Of a DNA stretch of 64,000 bases, positions 16,525 to 24,768 are shown in pieces (position 1 is the first letter of the stretch; every line of letters starts with the position of its first letter). This DNA is from Hymenobacter properus (GTDB taxonomy: Bacteria; Bacteroidota; Bacteroidia; Cytophagales; Hymenobacteraceae), in the NCBI RefSeq assembly GCF_015694735.1, contig NZ_JADQDP010000008.1:86044-150043 (forward strand), read 5' to 3'. The notes under the pieces are model-generated. The model did not search any database. It was not told the DNA's origin and saw only the letters and a list, made by a program, of their open reading frames with translations. Position numbers and translations under genes: made by a program.

Positions 16525-17085
16525 ATGCTTGAACTCCTGCAACAACCCTGGCCCTGGTACGTGGCCGGCCCTTTAATTGGCCTCACGGTGCCCGCGCTGC
16601 TGCTCGTGGGGAATAAGGCGCTGGGCATCAGCTCCTCGCTGCGCCACGTGTGCGCGGCCTGCGTACCGGCCGGCATTCCCTTTCTGACTTATAACTGGCG
16701 GGCCGAAATCTGGAACCTGGTGTTCGTGCTCGGCATCGCGCTGGGCGGTTTCATCGGCTACCGGCTCATGGGCCACCCCGACGTTATCGGCATCTCGGCC
16801 GCCACGGTGCGTGACCTGAAGGCCGAAATGCACCTGACGGACTTCACCGGCCTGCTGCCCAAAGAGCTGTTCGCCCTCGACAACTTGGCGAATTGGAAAG
16901 GCTGGGTCTTCCTGGTGCTGGGCGGCTTTCTGGTGGGCTTCGGCACGCGCTACGCCGGCGGCTGCACCTCGGGCCACGCCATCTCGGGCCTCTCGAACCT
17001 GCAGTGGGTGTCGCTGGTGGCCGTCATCGGCTTCTTTGCCGGTGGCCTGCTCATGACCTGGGTGATTTACCCCATGATGTTTTAA
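16525..17085 (+). CDS. YeeE/YedE-family transporter, first half
   Basis: A 186-residue membrane protein with four or five helices. The family signature GGCTSGHAISGLSNLQ (Cys at about residue 151) marks the conserved thiosulfate/sulfur-compound pore of YeeE/YedE (TsuA) proteins. The half-size length and the matching second half at 17749-18159 indicate a two-subunit version of the transporter, common in proteobacteria and Bacteroidota. The middle loop (DVIGISAATVRDLKAEMHLT) is soluble. Uptake of thiosulfate or a related ion into the cytoplasm, where rhodaneses act, is the likely role. Confidence 0.9.
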   Translation: MLELLQQPWPWYVAGPLIGLTVPALLLVGNKALGISSSLRHVCAACVPAGIPFLTYNWRAEIWNLVFVLGIALGGFIGYRLMGHPDVIGISAATVRDLKAEMHLTDFTGLLPKELFALDNLANWKGWVFLVLGGFLVGFGTRYAGGCTSGHAISGLSNLQWVSLVAVIGFFAGGLLMTWVIYPMMF

Positions 17086-17104
17086 TCCCTTGAATCACCG
17101 TTAT

Positions 17105-17752
17105 ATGGAAGCGCTTGCCCCCACCGCCGTCGATTTCTGGGATGCCCGCTATGAGGGCGAAACCTACGCTTACGGCACCGAGCCGAATGCCTACTTCCGC
17201 CAGCAGCTGGAGGCGCTGCCGCCCGGCCGCCTGCTGCTGCTGGCCGAGGGCGAGGGCCGCAACGCCGTGTACGCCGCCAAGCGCGGCTGGCAGGTTACGG
17301 CCGTGGATTTCAGCGACGAGGGCCGGGCCAAAGCCCTGCGCCTGGCCCTGGCCCAGGGCGTGCGCCTCGACTACCAGGTGGCCGACCTTACGGCGCTGGG
17401 CTGGCAGCAGCCCGGCCACTACGATGCCGTGGGCCTCATTTACGCCCACCTAGCGCCCGCAGACCGCCGGGCGGTGCACGCCGCCGCTACCGCCAGCCTG
17501 GCCCCCGGCGGCTACCTCATCCTGGAAGCCTTCAGCCCCCGGCAGCTGGGCCTGCCCTCGGGCGGCCCCAAGACCGCCGAAATGCTCTACGAGCCGGCTA
17601 CGCTGGCCGAAGACTTCGACGGGCTGAACCTCCTCGAAAACCACGCGCTGGGCGTGGTGCTGCACGAAGGCAGCTTCCACGCCGGCCCGGCCAACGTGGT
17701 GCGCCTGCTGGGCGTGCGCGATTCCTCCTCTGAACTCACTTACTGCATATGA
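17105..17752 (+). CDS. SAM-dependent methyltransferase, class I (TehB/TPMT-like)
   Basis: A 215-residue soluble Rossmann-fold methyltransferase. The N-terminus FWDARYEGETYAYGTEPNA is typical of the tellurite-resistance/thiopurine methyltransferase-like group. The SAM-binding motif I reads LLLLAEGEGRNAVYAAKRGW, followed by the acidic loop VTAVDFS. The ATG at 17105 is preferred over an in-frame TTG at 17090. Its stop overlaps the start of the next gene (ATGA), so it is translated together with the second YeeE/YedE half, and it separates the two halves of that transporter. Methylation of sulfide, thiols or oxyanions is an inference from family and position. Confidence 0.9.
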   Translation: MEALAPTAVDFWDARYEGETYAYGTEPNAYFRQQLEALPPGRLLLLAEGEGRNAVYAAKRGWQVTAVDFSDEGRAKALRLALAQGVRLDYQVADLTALGWQQPGHYDAVGLIYAHLAPADRRAVHAAATASLAPGGYLILEAFSPRQLGLPSGGPKTAEMLYEPATLAEDFDGLNLLENHALGVVLHEGSFHAGPANVVRLLGVRDSSSELTYCI

Positions 17753-18159
17753 AATATTTCAAATACCTGGTGCTGGGCACGTTGTTCGGCATCATTCTCA
17801 CCAAAAGCGAAGTCATCAGCTGGTTTCGGATTCAGGAAATGTTCCGCTTCCAGGCCTTCCACATGTACGGCGTCATCGGCTCGGCCATTCTGGTGGGCAT
17901 GATTTCCATTCAGCTCATCAAGCGCAACCGCCTCAAGTCGATTGATGGCGAGCCCATCGTGCTGGCCGACAAGAAATTCAACCACGGCATCTGGATTGGG
18001 GGCTTCATTTTCGGCCTCGGCTGGGCGCTCACCGGGGCCTGCCCCGGCCCGCTGTTCGCGCAGCTGGGCAGCGGCATTGGCTCGGCCGCCGTGCTGATTC
18101 TGGCCGCCCTGGCCGGCACCTGGACCTACAGTGCCCTGCGCGAAAAGCTGCCTTACTAA
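17749..18159 (+). CDS. YeeE/YedE-family transporter, second half (DUF6691-like)
   Basis: A 136-residue membrane protein with four helices and the second family signature WALTGACPGPLFAQLGSG (Cys in TGACPGP). Such half-size proteins pair with a first half carrying GGCTSGH, here 16525-17085. The start overlaps the methyltransferase stop by four bases, showing translational coupling. Together they should form the inner-membrane route for thiosulfate or a similar sulfur anion. Confidence 0.9.
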   Translation: MKYFKYLVLGTLFGIILTKSEVISWFRIQEMFRFQAFHMYGVIGSAILVGMISIQLIKRNRLKSIDGEPIVLADKKFNHGIWIGGFIFGLGWALTGACPGPLFAQLGSGIGSAAVLILAALAGTWTYSALREKLPY

Positions 18160-18187
18160 CTTCCTCCCCTTTTAACGCCTCCCCGCC

Positions 18188-19243
18188 ATGAAACCCACTG
18201 ATGAACGGGTGCAGCAGCTGCCCCACCTGGCGCGCCTGCTGATGGTGCTGACGGCGGCCGTGGTGCTGGTCATCGTGGTCGTGGTCACGCAGCTCTACGG
18301 GCCGCCGGCCGCACCCGCGCCCGGGGCGGAGGAGGACGAAGCCACGCAGGGCCCGCCCCCGGCGGGCAGCTACCACCGCCCGGTCCCCCCGGCACCGGAC
18401 ACGGCCACTATTCCGCGCACTGCCGCCGGCCGCCAGATTCGCTACGGCCGGGAGCTGATTGCCCACACCGCGCAATATCTCGGGCCGCAGGGCTCGGTGG
18501 CGCACCTCACCAACGGCATGAACTGCCAGAACTGCCACCTGCAGGCCGGCACCCAGGGCTTCGCCAACAACTACCTGGCTGTGGCTTCGACGTATCCCAA
18601 AATGCGCGCCCGCTCGGGCACGGTGGTGGGCATCGAGCAGCGCGTGGCCGACTGCATGGAGCGCAGCCTCAACGGCCGCGCCGTGCCCGACAGCAGCCGC
18701 GAGATGCGCGCCATCGTGGCCTACATCAAGTGGCTGGGCAAGGACATTCCCAAAGGCAAGAAAGTGTACGGCACGGGCTTTATGAAGCTGGCCTACCTCG
18801 ACCGGGCCGCCGACCCGGTGATTGGCCAGGCCGTGTTTGCGGCCAAGTGCCAAAGCTGCCACGGCCCCGCCGGGCAGGGCCAGCCGCTGGCCGACAACAG
18901 CGGCTACCAGTACCCACCGCTGTGGGGGCCGGCCAGCTACAACGACGGCGCGGGCCTGTTCCGGGTCTCGAACTTCGCCAAATACGTGAAGGCGGCCATG
19001 CCCTTCGGGGCCACCTTCGACCACCCGCAGCTGACCAACAAGCAGGCCTGGGACGTGGCGGCCTTCGTCAACTCGCAGCCGCGCCCCCATCTGGCCACGC
19101 CCCGCGACTGGCCCGACATCCGCAAAAAGCCGGTGGACCATCCCTTTGGGCCCTACGCGGATGCTTTCTCCGAAAAGCAGCATAAATACGGGCCGTATCA
19201 GCCCATTGAGGACGCCCACCCGCAGCCGGCCAAGGCGCAATAA
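18188..19243 (+). CDS. Diheme c-type cytochrome, TsdA-like (thiosulfate dehydrogenase/tetrathionate reductase)
   Basis: A 351-residue exported cytochrome with an N-terminal membrane anchor (hydrophobic residues ~15-37). Two heme sites are seen: MNCQNCHLQ near residue 113 and CQSCHGPAG near residue 221. Between them is VADCMERSLNGRAVP, where the Cys (~156) sits at the position of the unusual Cys heme ligand of TsdA enzymes, and the C-terminal half keeps YPPLWGPASYNDGAG. TsdA oxidises two thiosulfate to tetrathionate in the periplasm, or the reverse. Its position after the thiosulfate transporter and before a porin fits. The assignment relies on motif similarity; SoxXA-related cytochromes are the alternative. 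Confidence 0.85.
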   Translation: MKPTDERVQQLPHLARLLMVLTAAVVLVIVVVVTQLYGPPAAPAPGAEEDEATQGPPPAGSYHRPVPPAPDTATIPRTAAGRQIRYGRELIAHTAQYLGPQGSVAHLTNGMNCQNCHLQAGTQGFANNYLAVASTYPKMRARSGTVVGIEQRVADCMERSLNGRAVPDSSREMRAIVAYIKWLGKDIPKGKKVYGTGFMKLAYLDRAADPVIGQAVFAAKCQSCHGPAGQGQPLADNSGYQYPPLWGPASYNDGAGLFRVSNFAKYVKAAMPFGATFDHPQLTNKQAWDVAAFVNSQPRPHLATPRDWPDIRKKPVDHPFGPYADAFSEKQHKYGPYQPIEDAHPQPAKAQ

Positions 19244-19253
19244 TTCCCTGCTC

Positions 19254-20708
19254 ATGTCTCGTTTCGCATGCCTTTTAGGGGCCGGCTTGCTGCTGGCCCC
19301 GGCCGCCGCGTGGGCGCAACACGCCGAGCCGGCCCTGGCGCGCCCCGTGACCGGCCGTACCCAGCTCGCCCCCTACCCCACCCCCGCGCTGGCCGACACC
19401 GTGCGGGCGCGCACCCTGCCCGAAGCCTTTAGCCGTGGCCGCTGGCACGGCCGCCTGCGCAACTACACCATGGCCACCTGGAACCAAGGCTACCGGCCCG
19501 ACTATTTTGCCAACGGCCTGGGCGCGGGCCTGCGCTTCGAAACCGCCCCGTTTCACGGCGTGCAGGTGGGGGCGGGCGGCTTCGCCTGGGTGAGCGTGGG
19601 CTCCGCCAACCTGCTGACCGCCGACGCGGCCACCGGGGCCGTGAGCCGCTACGAGGTAGGCCTGTTCGACGTGACCAACCCCAGCCGGCGCCAGCTCGCC
19701 GGGCGGGCCGAGGAGCTGTTCGTGCGCTACCGGTTCCGGCAGTCGGCGGCCACCTTCGGCCGGCAGCTGCTCAACACCCCGCTGCTCAACGCCCACGACG
19801 GCCGCCTGAGCCCCGGCTACGAGCAGGGTCTGTGGCTGGAGTTCCGGGAGCTGCCGGCCACGACCATCACGGGCGGCTGGCTCACGCACATCGCGCCCCG
19901 GTCCACCACCGGGTGGTATTCGGTGGCCAACTCCCTCGGGCTCTACCCCATGGGCGTGAACGAAGCCGGCCAGCGCGCCAGCTACGCCGGCAACCTGCGC
20001 AGCCGGGGCCTGGGTGTGCTGGCCGTGAGCCGGCAGTGGAGCCCGCGCACCACCACGCAGGTCTGGAACTACTACGCCGACAACCTGTTCGACGCCACCT
20101 TCGCCGAGCTGACCACCGGCCGGGCCGTGGGCACGGGCCAGCTCAGCCTGGGCGCGCAGTACCACTACCAGCGCACGGTGGGCACCGGCGGCAACGCCGA
20201 CCCGCGCCTGGTCTACAGCGCCCCCGGCCGCCAGGCCCACGCCCTGAGCGCCCGCCTGGGCTACCAGCGCGGCCCCTGGAGCCTGAGCGGCAACTACACC
20301 CGCATCACCCGCACCGGCCGCTTCCTGTTTCCGCGCGAATGGGGCCGCGAGCCGTTCTACACCTTCCTGCCCCGCGAGCGCACCGAGGGCCTGGGCGGCT
20401 TGGATGCCGCTGCACTGCTGGGCGGCTATACCTTCGCCCGGGTGCCGGGCCTGAAAGCGGAAGTTGGCTACGGCCACTACTACCTGCCCGACGTGCGCGA
20501 CACCCGCCTCAACAAGTACGGGCTGCCCTCCTACCAGCAGCTCAACGCCTCGCTCACCTACCCGTTTGCCGGCTGGGGCCGGGGCCTGCGCGGGCAGCTG
20601 CTCTACGTGTACAAGGGCGCGCTGGGCAACACCTACGGCGAAGACCGCTACATCGTGAACAAAGTGGACTTCCACCAGCTCAACGTCATTCTGAATTACG
20701 ACTTTTAA
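19254..20708 (+). CDS. OprD-like outer-membrane porin
   Basis: A 484-residue beta-barrel protein. The ATG at 19254 gives a signal peptide (RFACLLGAGLLLAPAAAWAQ); the longer upstream frame overlaps the cytochrome gene and is rejected. The mature part has the OprD start pattern (GRWHGRLRNYTMATWN, YFANGLGAGLRFETAPFHGV), many alternating aromatic strands, and a C-terminus ending in Phe (VILNYDF), as required for barrel insertion. OprD-family porins admit small anions or organic acids. Here it could admit thiosulfate or tetrathionate for the neighbouring cytochrome (inference). Confidence 0.88.
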   Translation: MSRFACLLGAGLLLAPAAAWAQHAEPALARPVTGRTQLAPYPTPALADTVRARTLPEAFSRGRWHGRLRNYTMATWNQGYRPDYFANGLGAGLRFETAPFHGVQVGAGGFAWVSVGSANLLTADAATGAVSRYEVGLFDVTNPSRRQLAGRAEELFVRYRFRQSAATFGRQLLNTPLLNAHDGRLSPGYEQGLWLEFRELPATTITGGWLTHIAPRSTTGWYSVANSLGLYPMGVNEAGQRASYAGNLRSRGLGVLAVSRQWSPRTTTQVWNYYADNLFDATFAELTTGRAVGTGQLSLGAQYHYQRTVGTGGNADPRLVYSAPGRQAHALSARLGYQRGPWSLSGNYTRITRTGRFLFPREWGREPFYTFLPRERTEGLGGLDAAALLGGYTFARVPGLKAEVGYGHYYLPDVRDTRLNKYGLPSYQQLNASLTYPFAGWGRGLRGQLLYVYKGALGNTYGEDRYIVNKVDFHQLNVILNYDF

Positions 20709-20760
20709 GGCTTCGGCCCATTTTCCTATCCAATCTCCTCCCCCTCAATTCCTCCATCCC

Positions 20761-21246
20761 ATGCTGTCCATTCGCCCCCTACTCACCGCGCTGCTGCTCA
20801 GCGGCGCTGCCCTCACCGCCACCGCCCAAACGACCAAGCCCAGCGCCGACCAGCTGGCTTTTCAGAAGGGGACCTTTCAGGGGGCCACGGCCGACAAAGC
20901 CCAGTACAACGCCATCTACCAGCTCGACAGCGACGACCCGAAACTGATTAAAATGACGCTGCGCAACATCAGCAACGCGCTGGACGACCCGCGCCTCAAG
21001 GGCAAGCTGCAGGTTGAGCTGGTGGCTTTCGGCGGGGGTGTCACCGCCTTCCGCAAAGACCAGCCGTTTGAGGCCGAGCTGCTGGCCCTGAAAGAGAAGG
21101 GCGTGATTCTGGCCCAGTGCCTGAACACCATGCGCGAGCGCAAAATCACCAAGGAGGAGCTGTGGCCCTTCCTCTCTTTCGTGCCCAGCGGCAACGGCGA
21201 GCTGATTATCCGGCAGGCCCAGGGCTGGGCCATCGTCCACCCCTAA
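20761..21246 (+). CDS. Periplasmic DsrE-like sulfur carrier protein
   Basis: A 161-residue exported protein with a signal peptide ending at TATAQ. The rest matches the DsrE/DsrF-like fold: a strand VELVAFGGGVTAF, the segment GVILAQCLNTMRERKI with the conserved Cys, and the terminal LIIRQAQGWAIVHP. DsrE-type proteins bind or transfer sulfane sulfur through that Cys. It follows the porin gene and precedes an MFS transporter in the same direction, so it belongs to the sulfur island. Its exact partner is unknown. Confidence 0.85.
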   Translation: MLSIRPLLTALLLSGAALTATAQTTKPSADQLAFQKGTFQGATADKAQYNAIYQLDSDDPKLIKMTLRNISNALDDPRLKGKLQVELVAFGGGVTAFRKDQPFEAELLALKEKGVILAQCLNTMRERKITKEELWPFLSFVPSGNGELIIRQAQGWAIVHP

Positions 21247-21269
21247 CGGAATCTACTTCCCCCCCATCA

Positions 21270-22589
21270 ATGAAGACTCCTCAACTCGGTTTGCGCGAAA
21301 ACTGGCGGCAGTTCAGCCTGCTGGTGCTCATCAACGCCTTCGTGGGCGGCATGGTGGGGCTGGAGCGTAGTATCCTGCCCCGGCTGGCCGAGCAGGAGTT
21401 TCATCTGGTGGCCCGCTCGGCCATCCTTTCCTTCATCGTGGTGTTTGGCCTCACCAAAGCCGTGGCCAACTACTACGCGGGAGCCTGGGCCAATAAGGTT
21501 GGGCGCAAAAACCTGCTGGTTATCGGCTGGCTGTTCGGCCTACCGGTGCCGCTGCTGCTGCTCTGGGCACCCACCTGGGGCTGGGTGATTGCGGCCAACG
21601 TGCTGCTGGGACTGAACCAAGGCCTGGCTTGGTCGAGCACGGTGGTGATGAAAATTGATTTGGTGGGCCCCAAGCAGCGCGGGCTGGCCATGGGCCTGAA
21701 CGAGTCGGCCGGTTACCTGGCCGTGGCGGCCACGGCCTTCGCCTCGGGCTGGCTGGCCACCGAATATGGCCTGCGACCCTACCCGTTTTACCTGGGCATT
21801 GTATTGGCGGTGGCTGGCCTGCTAGGCTCGCTGCTGGTGCGCGATACCCGCCACCACGTGGCCCTGGAAGCGGCGCAGGCCCCAGCAGCGCCCACCGGCC
21901 CGCCGCTCTCCTTCTGGGACGTAACGTGGCGGCACCCCAACCTGGGCTCAGTCACGCAGGCGGGGTTGGTGAATAACCTCAACGACGGCATGGTGTGGGG
22001 CCTGCTGCCGCTGCTGCTGGCCAGCAAGGGTTTCACCCTGACGCAGATTGGCACCGTGGCGGCCGTGTACCCGGCCGTCTGGGGCCTGGGCCAGCTCGTC
22101 ACCGGCCCGCTGGCCGACTGCCTCTGTAAAAAGGACCTGCTGTTCTGGGGGATGCTGCTGCAGGGCGCGGTGTTACTGGCCATTCTCTTTACCGATACCT
22201 ACCCCGTGTTTCTACTGCTGGCGGCCCTGCTCGGGGCGGGCACGGCCCTGGTGTACCCCACGTTTCTGGCCGCCGTGGCCGAGTACGCGCCCTTGGCGCA
22301 GCGGGCGCACAGCGTAGGCATCTTCCGCTTCTGGCGCGATGCGGGCTACGCCATCGGCGCGCTGCTCACCGGCCTGCTGGCCGATGCTTTCGGGCTGGGG
22401 ACTGCGCTGGCCGCCATTGGCGGGCTTACGGTGCTTTCGGCACTGGTTATTAAGCGGCGGATGTACTGCCTACCTGATTTGACAACTAATCCTAATAAGG
22501 CAATGACCTGTCCATCAACAGGCACTAACAGGCAGCAGTACTTTGCCAGGCTCTGGCCACTGGCGTCTATTGTTAGGCTAACTTATTAA
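21270..22589 (+). CDS. MFS transporter with atypical C-terminal tail
   Basis: A 439-residue major-facilitator permease with twelve predicted helices; the ATG at 21270 is preferred over in-frame starts inside the DsrE gene. The loop 2-3 motif appears as GAWANKVGRKNLLVIGWLFG, and the second half repeats it as GPLADCLCKKDLLFWGMLLQ. The substrate is not clear; context suggests a sulfur compound or a related anion. After the last helix (GGLTVLSALVIKRR) the final ~43 residues (starting MYCLPDLTTNPNKAM) are unlike MFS proteins, and their DNA is poorer in GC. This suggests that the natural 3' end was replaced when the low-GC segment to the right inserted. Confidence 0.88.
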   Translation: MKTPQLGLRENWRQFSLLVLINAFVGGMVGLERSILPRLAEQEFHLVARSAILSFIVVFGLTKAVANYYAGAWANKVGRKNLLVIGWLFGLPVPLLLLWAPTWGWVIAANVLLGLNQGLAWSSTVVMKIDLVGPKQRGLAMGLNESAGYLAVAATAFASGWLATEYGLRPYPFYLGIVLAVAGLLGSLLVRDTRHHVALEAAQAPAAPTGPPLSFWDVTWRHPNLGSVTQAGLVNNLNDGMVWGLLPLLLASKGFTLTQIGTVAAVYPAVWGLGQLVTGPLADCLCKKDLLFWGMLLQGAVLLAILFTDTYPVFLLLAALLGAGTALVYPTFLAAVAEYAPLAQRAHSVGIFRFWRDAGYAIGALLTGLLADAFGLGTALAAIGGLTVLSALVIKRRMYCLPDLTTNPNKAMTCPSTGTNRQQYFARLWPLASIVRLTY

Positions 22590-22615
22590 TTACAAACACT
22601 TGTATTATAATACTT

Positions 22616-23578
22616 TTAGTGAATTTCAAACATGCTTTTACGGTCTTGAGGTGAATGCAAGGGGAAATTATGCATGTGCCAAGGAGCAACTCTGACCTTT
22701 TCCGAGTAAAGACAAAAATTAGCCTTTTCAAAAGTTTGCAACTCGATGCAAACGGCATTAACATCCAAATCATAGCACTCTGTATAAGTGACATGAGCAG
22801 GATTTGGAAAACTGTCTTTATACACTTTGTTATAAGGCGGTTCGAAATACCTTATCAAAGCAGCTTCAGTAAAATTAATTTTTTGTTGCTCATTAATTCC
22901 CTCCCAATTCAACTTGTTGTAGACGTTCTGAAATCTTACTTTGTCAGCACTTCTTTCTTCATCCGTGAACTCGGTCCTTCCGTCAAACATCATCAGGTTT
23001 ATCTGAAGAAATGAGGCTAGCACCAGCCAGATTTCACAATCGGGGTTTTTAGAAATAGCTTCAGCGTATATATTTTGAAGGGTAGAATGGCTCTTCAACC
23101 TATCAGGAGCCGTCCTGGCACCCTCGACACCAAATGACTGCCCGACGTACAAAACGTCTAAGTCAAGAAAGTGCCGCTCCTCAAGATGCTGATAGAATTG
23201 TTGAAGGAAGACAGCAGCGCTCGCCTCAAATACTACTTCGCCATTAGCCAGCAGTTCAAATCTGCTATTTGGATAGGTGGCAGCTATTGCAACGTCAGTT
23301 GTTTCGAACACATTCTCTATCTGAATGTGCAATTCCTCGAACGTGTCTTCTTTCTGGATTTTGAAGTATAAATCAACGTAATCGTCAGTGACAAAAGTGC
23401 GCGATTTATCAATCACTACTCTAGGCCGCTTACATATGAAATAAATGTGGCAAGGAGATTTTTCATTGAAATAATCGTAGGACTGCATCAACTCTAAATC
23501 TCCTTGCTGCAATATGGCAACTTTATCAAGCATCATATTGATAGCAAATTCGCTTGGCAGTCTTTTACCTGGTATCAT
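22616..23578 (-). CDS. Low-GC hypothetical protein with GIY-YIG-like region
   Basis: A 320-residue soluble protein encoded by DNA far richer in A+T than everything around it, so almost certainly a recent arrival. The first ~135 residues resemble no family I know. Residues ~140-250 look like a GIY-YIG nuclease: VLYVGQS (143-148) for the GIY...YIG strand pair, RLKSHSTLQ (160-168) with the conserved Arg, and EAALIRYFEPPYN with Glu 238 as the metal-binding acid. The spacing and residues fit, but the homology is by eye. No mobile-element hallmarks flank it. A self-contained selfish or defence-related nuclease is possible. Confidence 0.7.
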   Translation of the reverse strand: MIPGKRLPSEFAINMMLDKVAILQQGDLELMQSYDYFNEKSPCHIYFICKRPRVVIDKSRTFVTDDYVDLYFKIQKEDTFEELHIQIENVFETTDVAIAATYPNSRFELLANGEVVFEASAAVFLQQFYQHLEERHFLDLDVLYVGQSFGVEGARTAPDRLKSHSTLQNIYAEAISKNPDCEIWLVLASFLQINLMMFDGRTEFTDEERSADKVRFQNVYNKLNWEGINEQQKINFTEAALIRYFEPPYNKVYKDSFPNPAHVTYTECYDLDVNAVCIELQTFEKANFCLYSEKVRVAPWHMHNFPLHSPQDRKSMFEIH

Positions 23579-23770
23579 TATTTACAATCCAATTATTTAC
23601 TATAATCCTTATTTTACAATTACTTGCGAAGGTAGCAGAAACCGGCACCTGCGCCCGTCCCGCCCCGATTCGGCCCCGTACAAGTTGGAGGCTGGCCGCT
23701 ACTTTGCCGGCCATATCCCTCGGGTAAGGCCGCTGCCGGTGCGGCCAAAGCCTTTGCCCCCACCCTGCCA

Positions 23771-24643
23771 ATGCCCATGAAAGCTGCCTCCGTTCCCGTC
23801 TATTGCATCGACTCCTACCCGGACGGGCATGGGCAGGGCGAGTTCTACGCGCAGCGGCTGGAAACGCTGATTGCCAGCTTTGCCGGCATCGACAAGGCCC
23901 ACACCCACGACTTCTACATGCTGCTCTACATCCGGCAGGGCTCGGGCACGCACACCATCGACTTCGTGACTTATCCGGTGCAGCCGGGCTACCTTTTTTT
24001 CCTGGCCCCCGGCCAGATGCACAGCTGGGAGCTGAGCCCCGACAGCACGGGCTACCTGCTGTTTTTCGAGGCCGGCTTCTACCTGCACACCTACCCGAGC
24101 AGCCGCCTGCACGAGTACCCGTTTTTCCAGCCGCTGCGCTCGCACCTGGTCGACCTCTCGGCGCAGGAGCCGCCGTTTCCAGCCCTGCTCGACCAGCTCA
24201 TGCGCGAGGCCGAAAGCGGATTCGACAACCGGCTGGAAGTGCTGCGGGGCTGCCTGTTCGTGCTGCTGGAGCTGGCCGCCCGCCACGCCAACCACGAAGA
24301 GGCCAGCGCGGGGGGCACGCTGCGCCAGGCCCAGCAGGTGCGCGAGTTTGAGGCCCTGCTCGAACAGCATTTCCGCACCGAGAAAACCGTGCAGTACTAC
24401 GCCCAACGCCTGAGCCTGACGCCCAACCACCTCAACGCGCTGTGCCGCCAGCAGCGCGGCCACACGGCCAGCGACCTCATTCAGCGGCGGGTGCTGGTGG
24501 AGGCCCAGCGCCTGCTGGTGCACGCCGAGCAGCCGGTGAAGCAGCTGGCCGCCGAGCTGGGTTTTCAGGATGCGTCCTACTTCGGGCGGTTCTTTCGGAA
24601 GCGCACCGGTATGACGCCCGAACAATTTCGGGCAAATCGTTGA
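23771..24643 (+). CDS. AraC-family transcriptional regulator
   Basis: A 290-residue regulator. The N-terminal half is a cupin-type sensor (KAHTHDFYMLLYIRQGSGTH, LAPGQMHSWELS), and the C-terminal ~100 residues carry two helix-turn-helix units: YYAQRLSLTPNHLNALCRQQ and VKQLAAELGFQDASYFGRFF, ending in RTGMTPEQFR. A Met two codons downstream is an alternative start. It lies 125 bp upstream of the cytochrome oxidase genes in the same direction, with a palindromic operator between, so regulation of that operon is possible, although AraC proteins usually use direct repeats. Confidence 0.93.
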   Translation: MPMKAASVPVYCIDSYPDGHGQGEFYAQRLETLIASFAGIDKAHTHDFYMLLYIRQGSGTHTIDFVTYPVQPGYLFFLAPGQMHSWELSPDSTGYLLFFEAGFYLHTYPSSRLHEYPFFQPLRSHLVDLSAQEPPFPALLDQLMREAESGFDNRLEVLRGCLFVLLELAARHANHEEASAGGTLRQAQQVREFEALLEQHFRTEKTVQYYAQRLSLTPNHLNALCRQQRGHTASDLIQRRVLVEAQRLLVHAEQPVKQLAAELGFQDASYFGRFFRKRTGMTPEQFRANR

Positions 24644-24693
24644 TTTGTCCGTAAATCGCCCTGATTGGTGTCTTTTCAGGGGTTTTTAGCAGC

Positions 24694-24713
24694 GGTACAT
24701 TTGTAAATGTACC
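24694..24713. promoter_or_regulatory. Cox promoter -7 box inside a palindromic operator
   Basis: TACATTTG at 24696-24703 is a full match to the Bacteroidota -7 box. It lies within GGTACATTT, two bases, AAATGTACC, a palindrome with nine-base perfect arms, 56 bases before the subunit II start. A protein bound here would block RNA polymerase, so the oxidase operon is probably repressed by a dimeric regulator. Confidence 0.65.
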
Positions 24714-24768
24714 AGCGCACCTGCCCGGCCGAGTGGCCGGAGCCGGGGGCGCGGCCTGGTAAAAGCTC

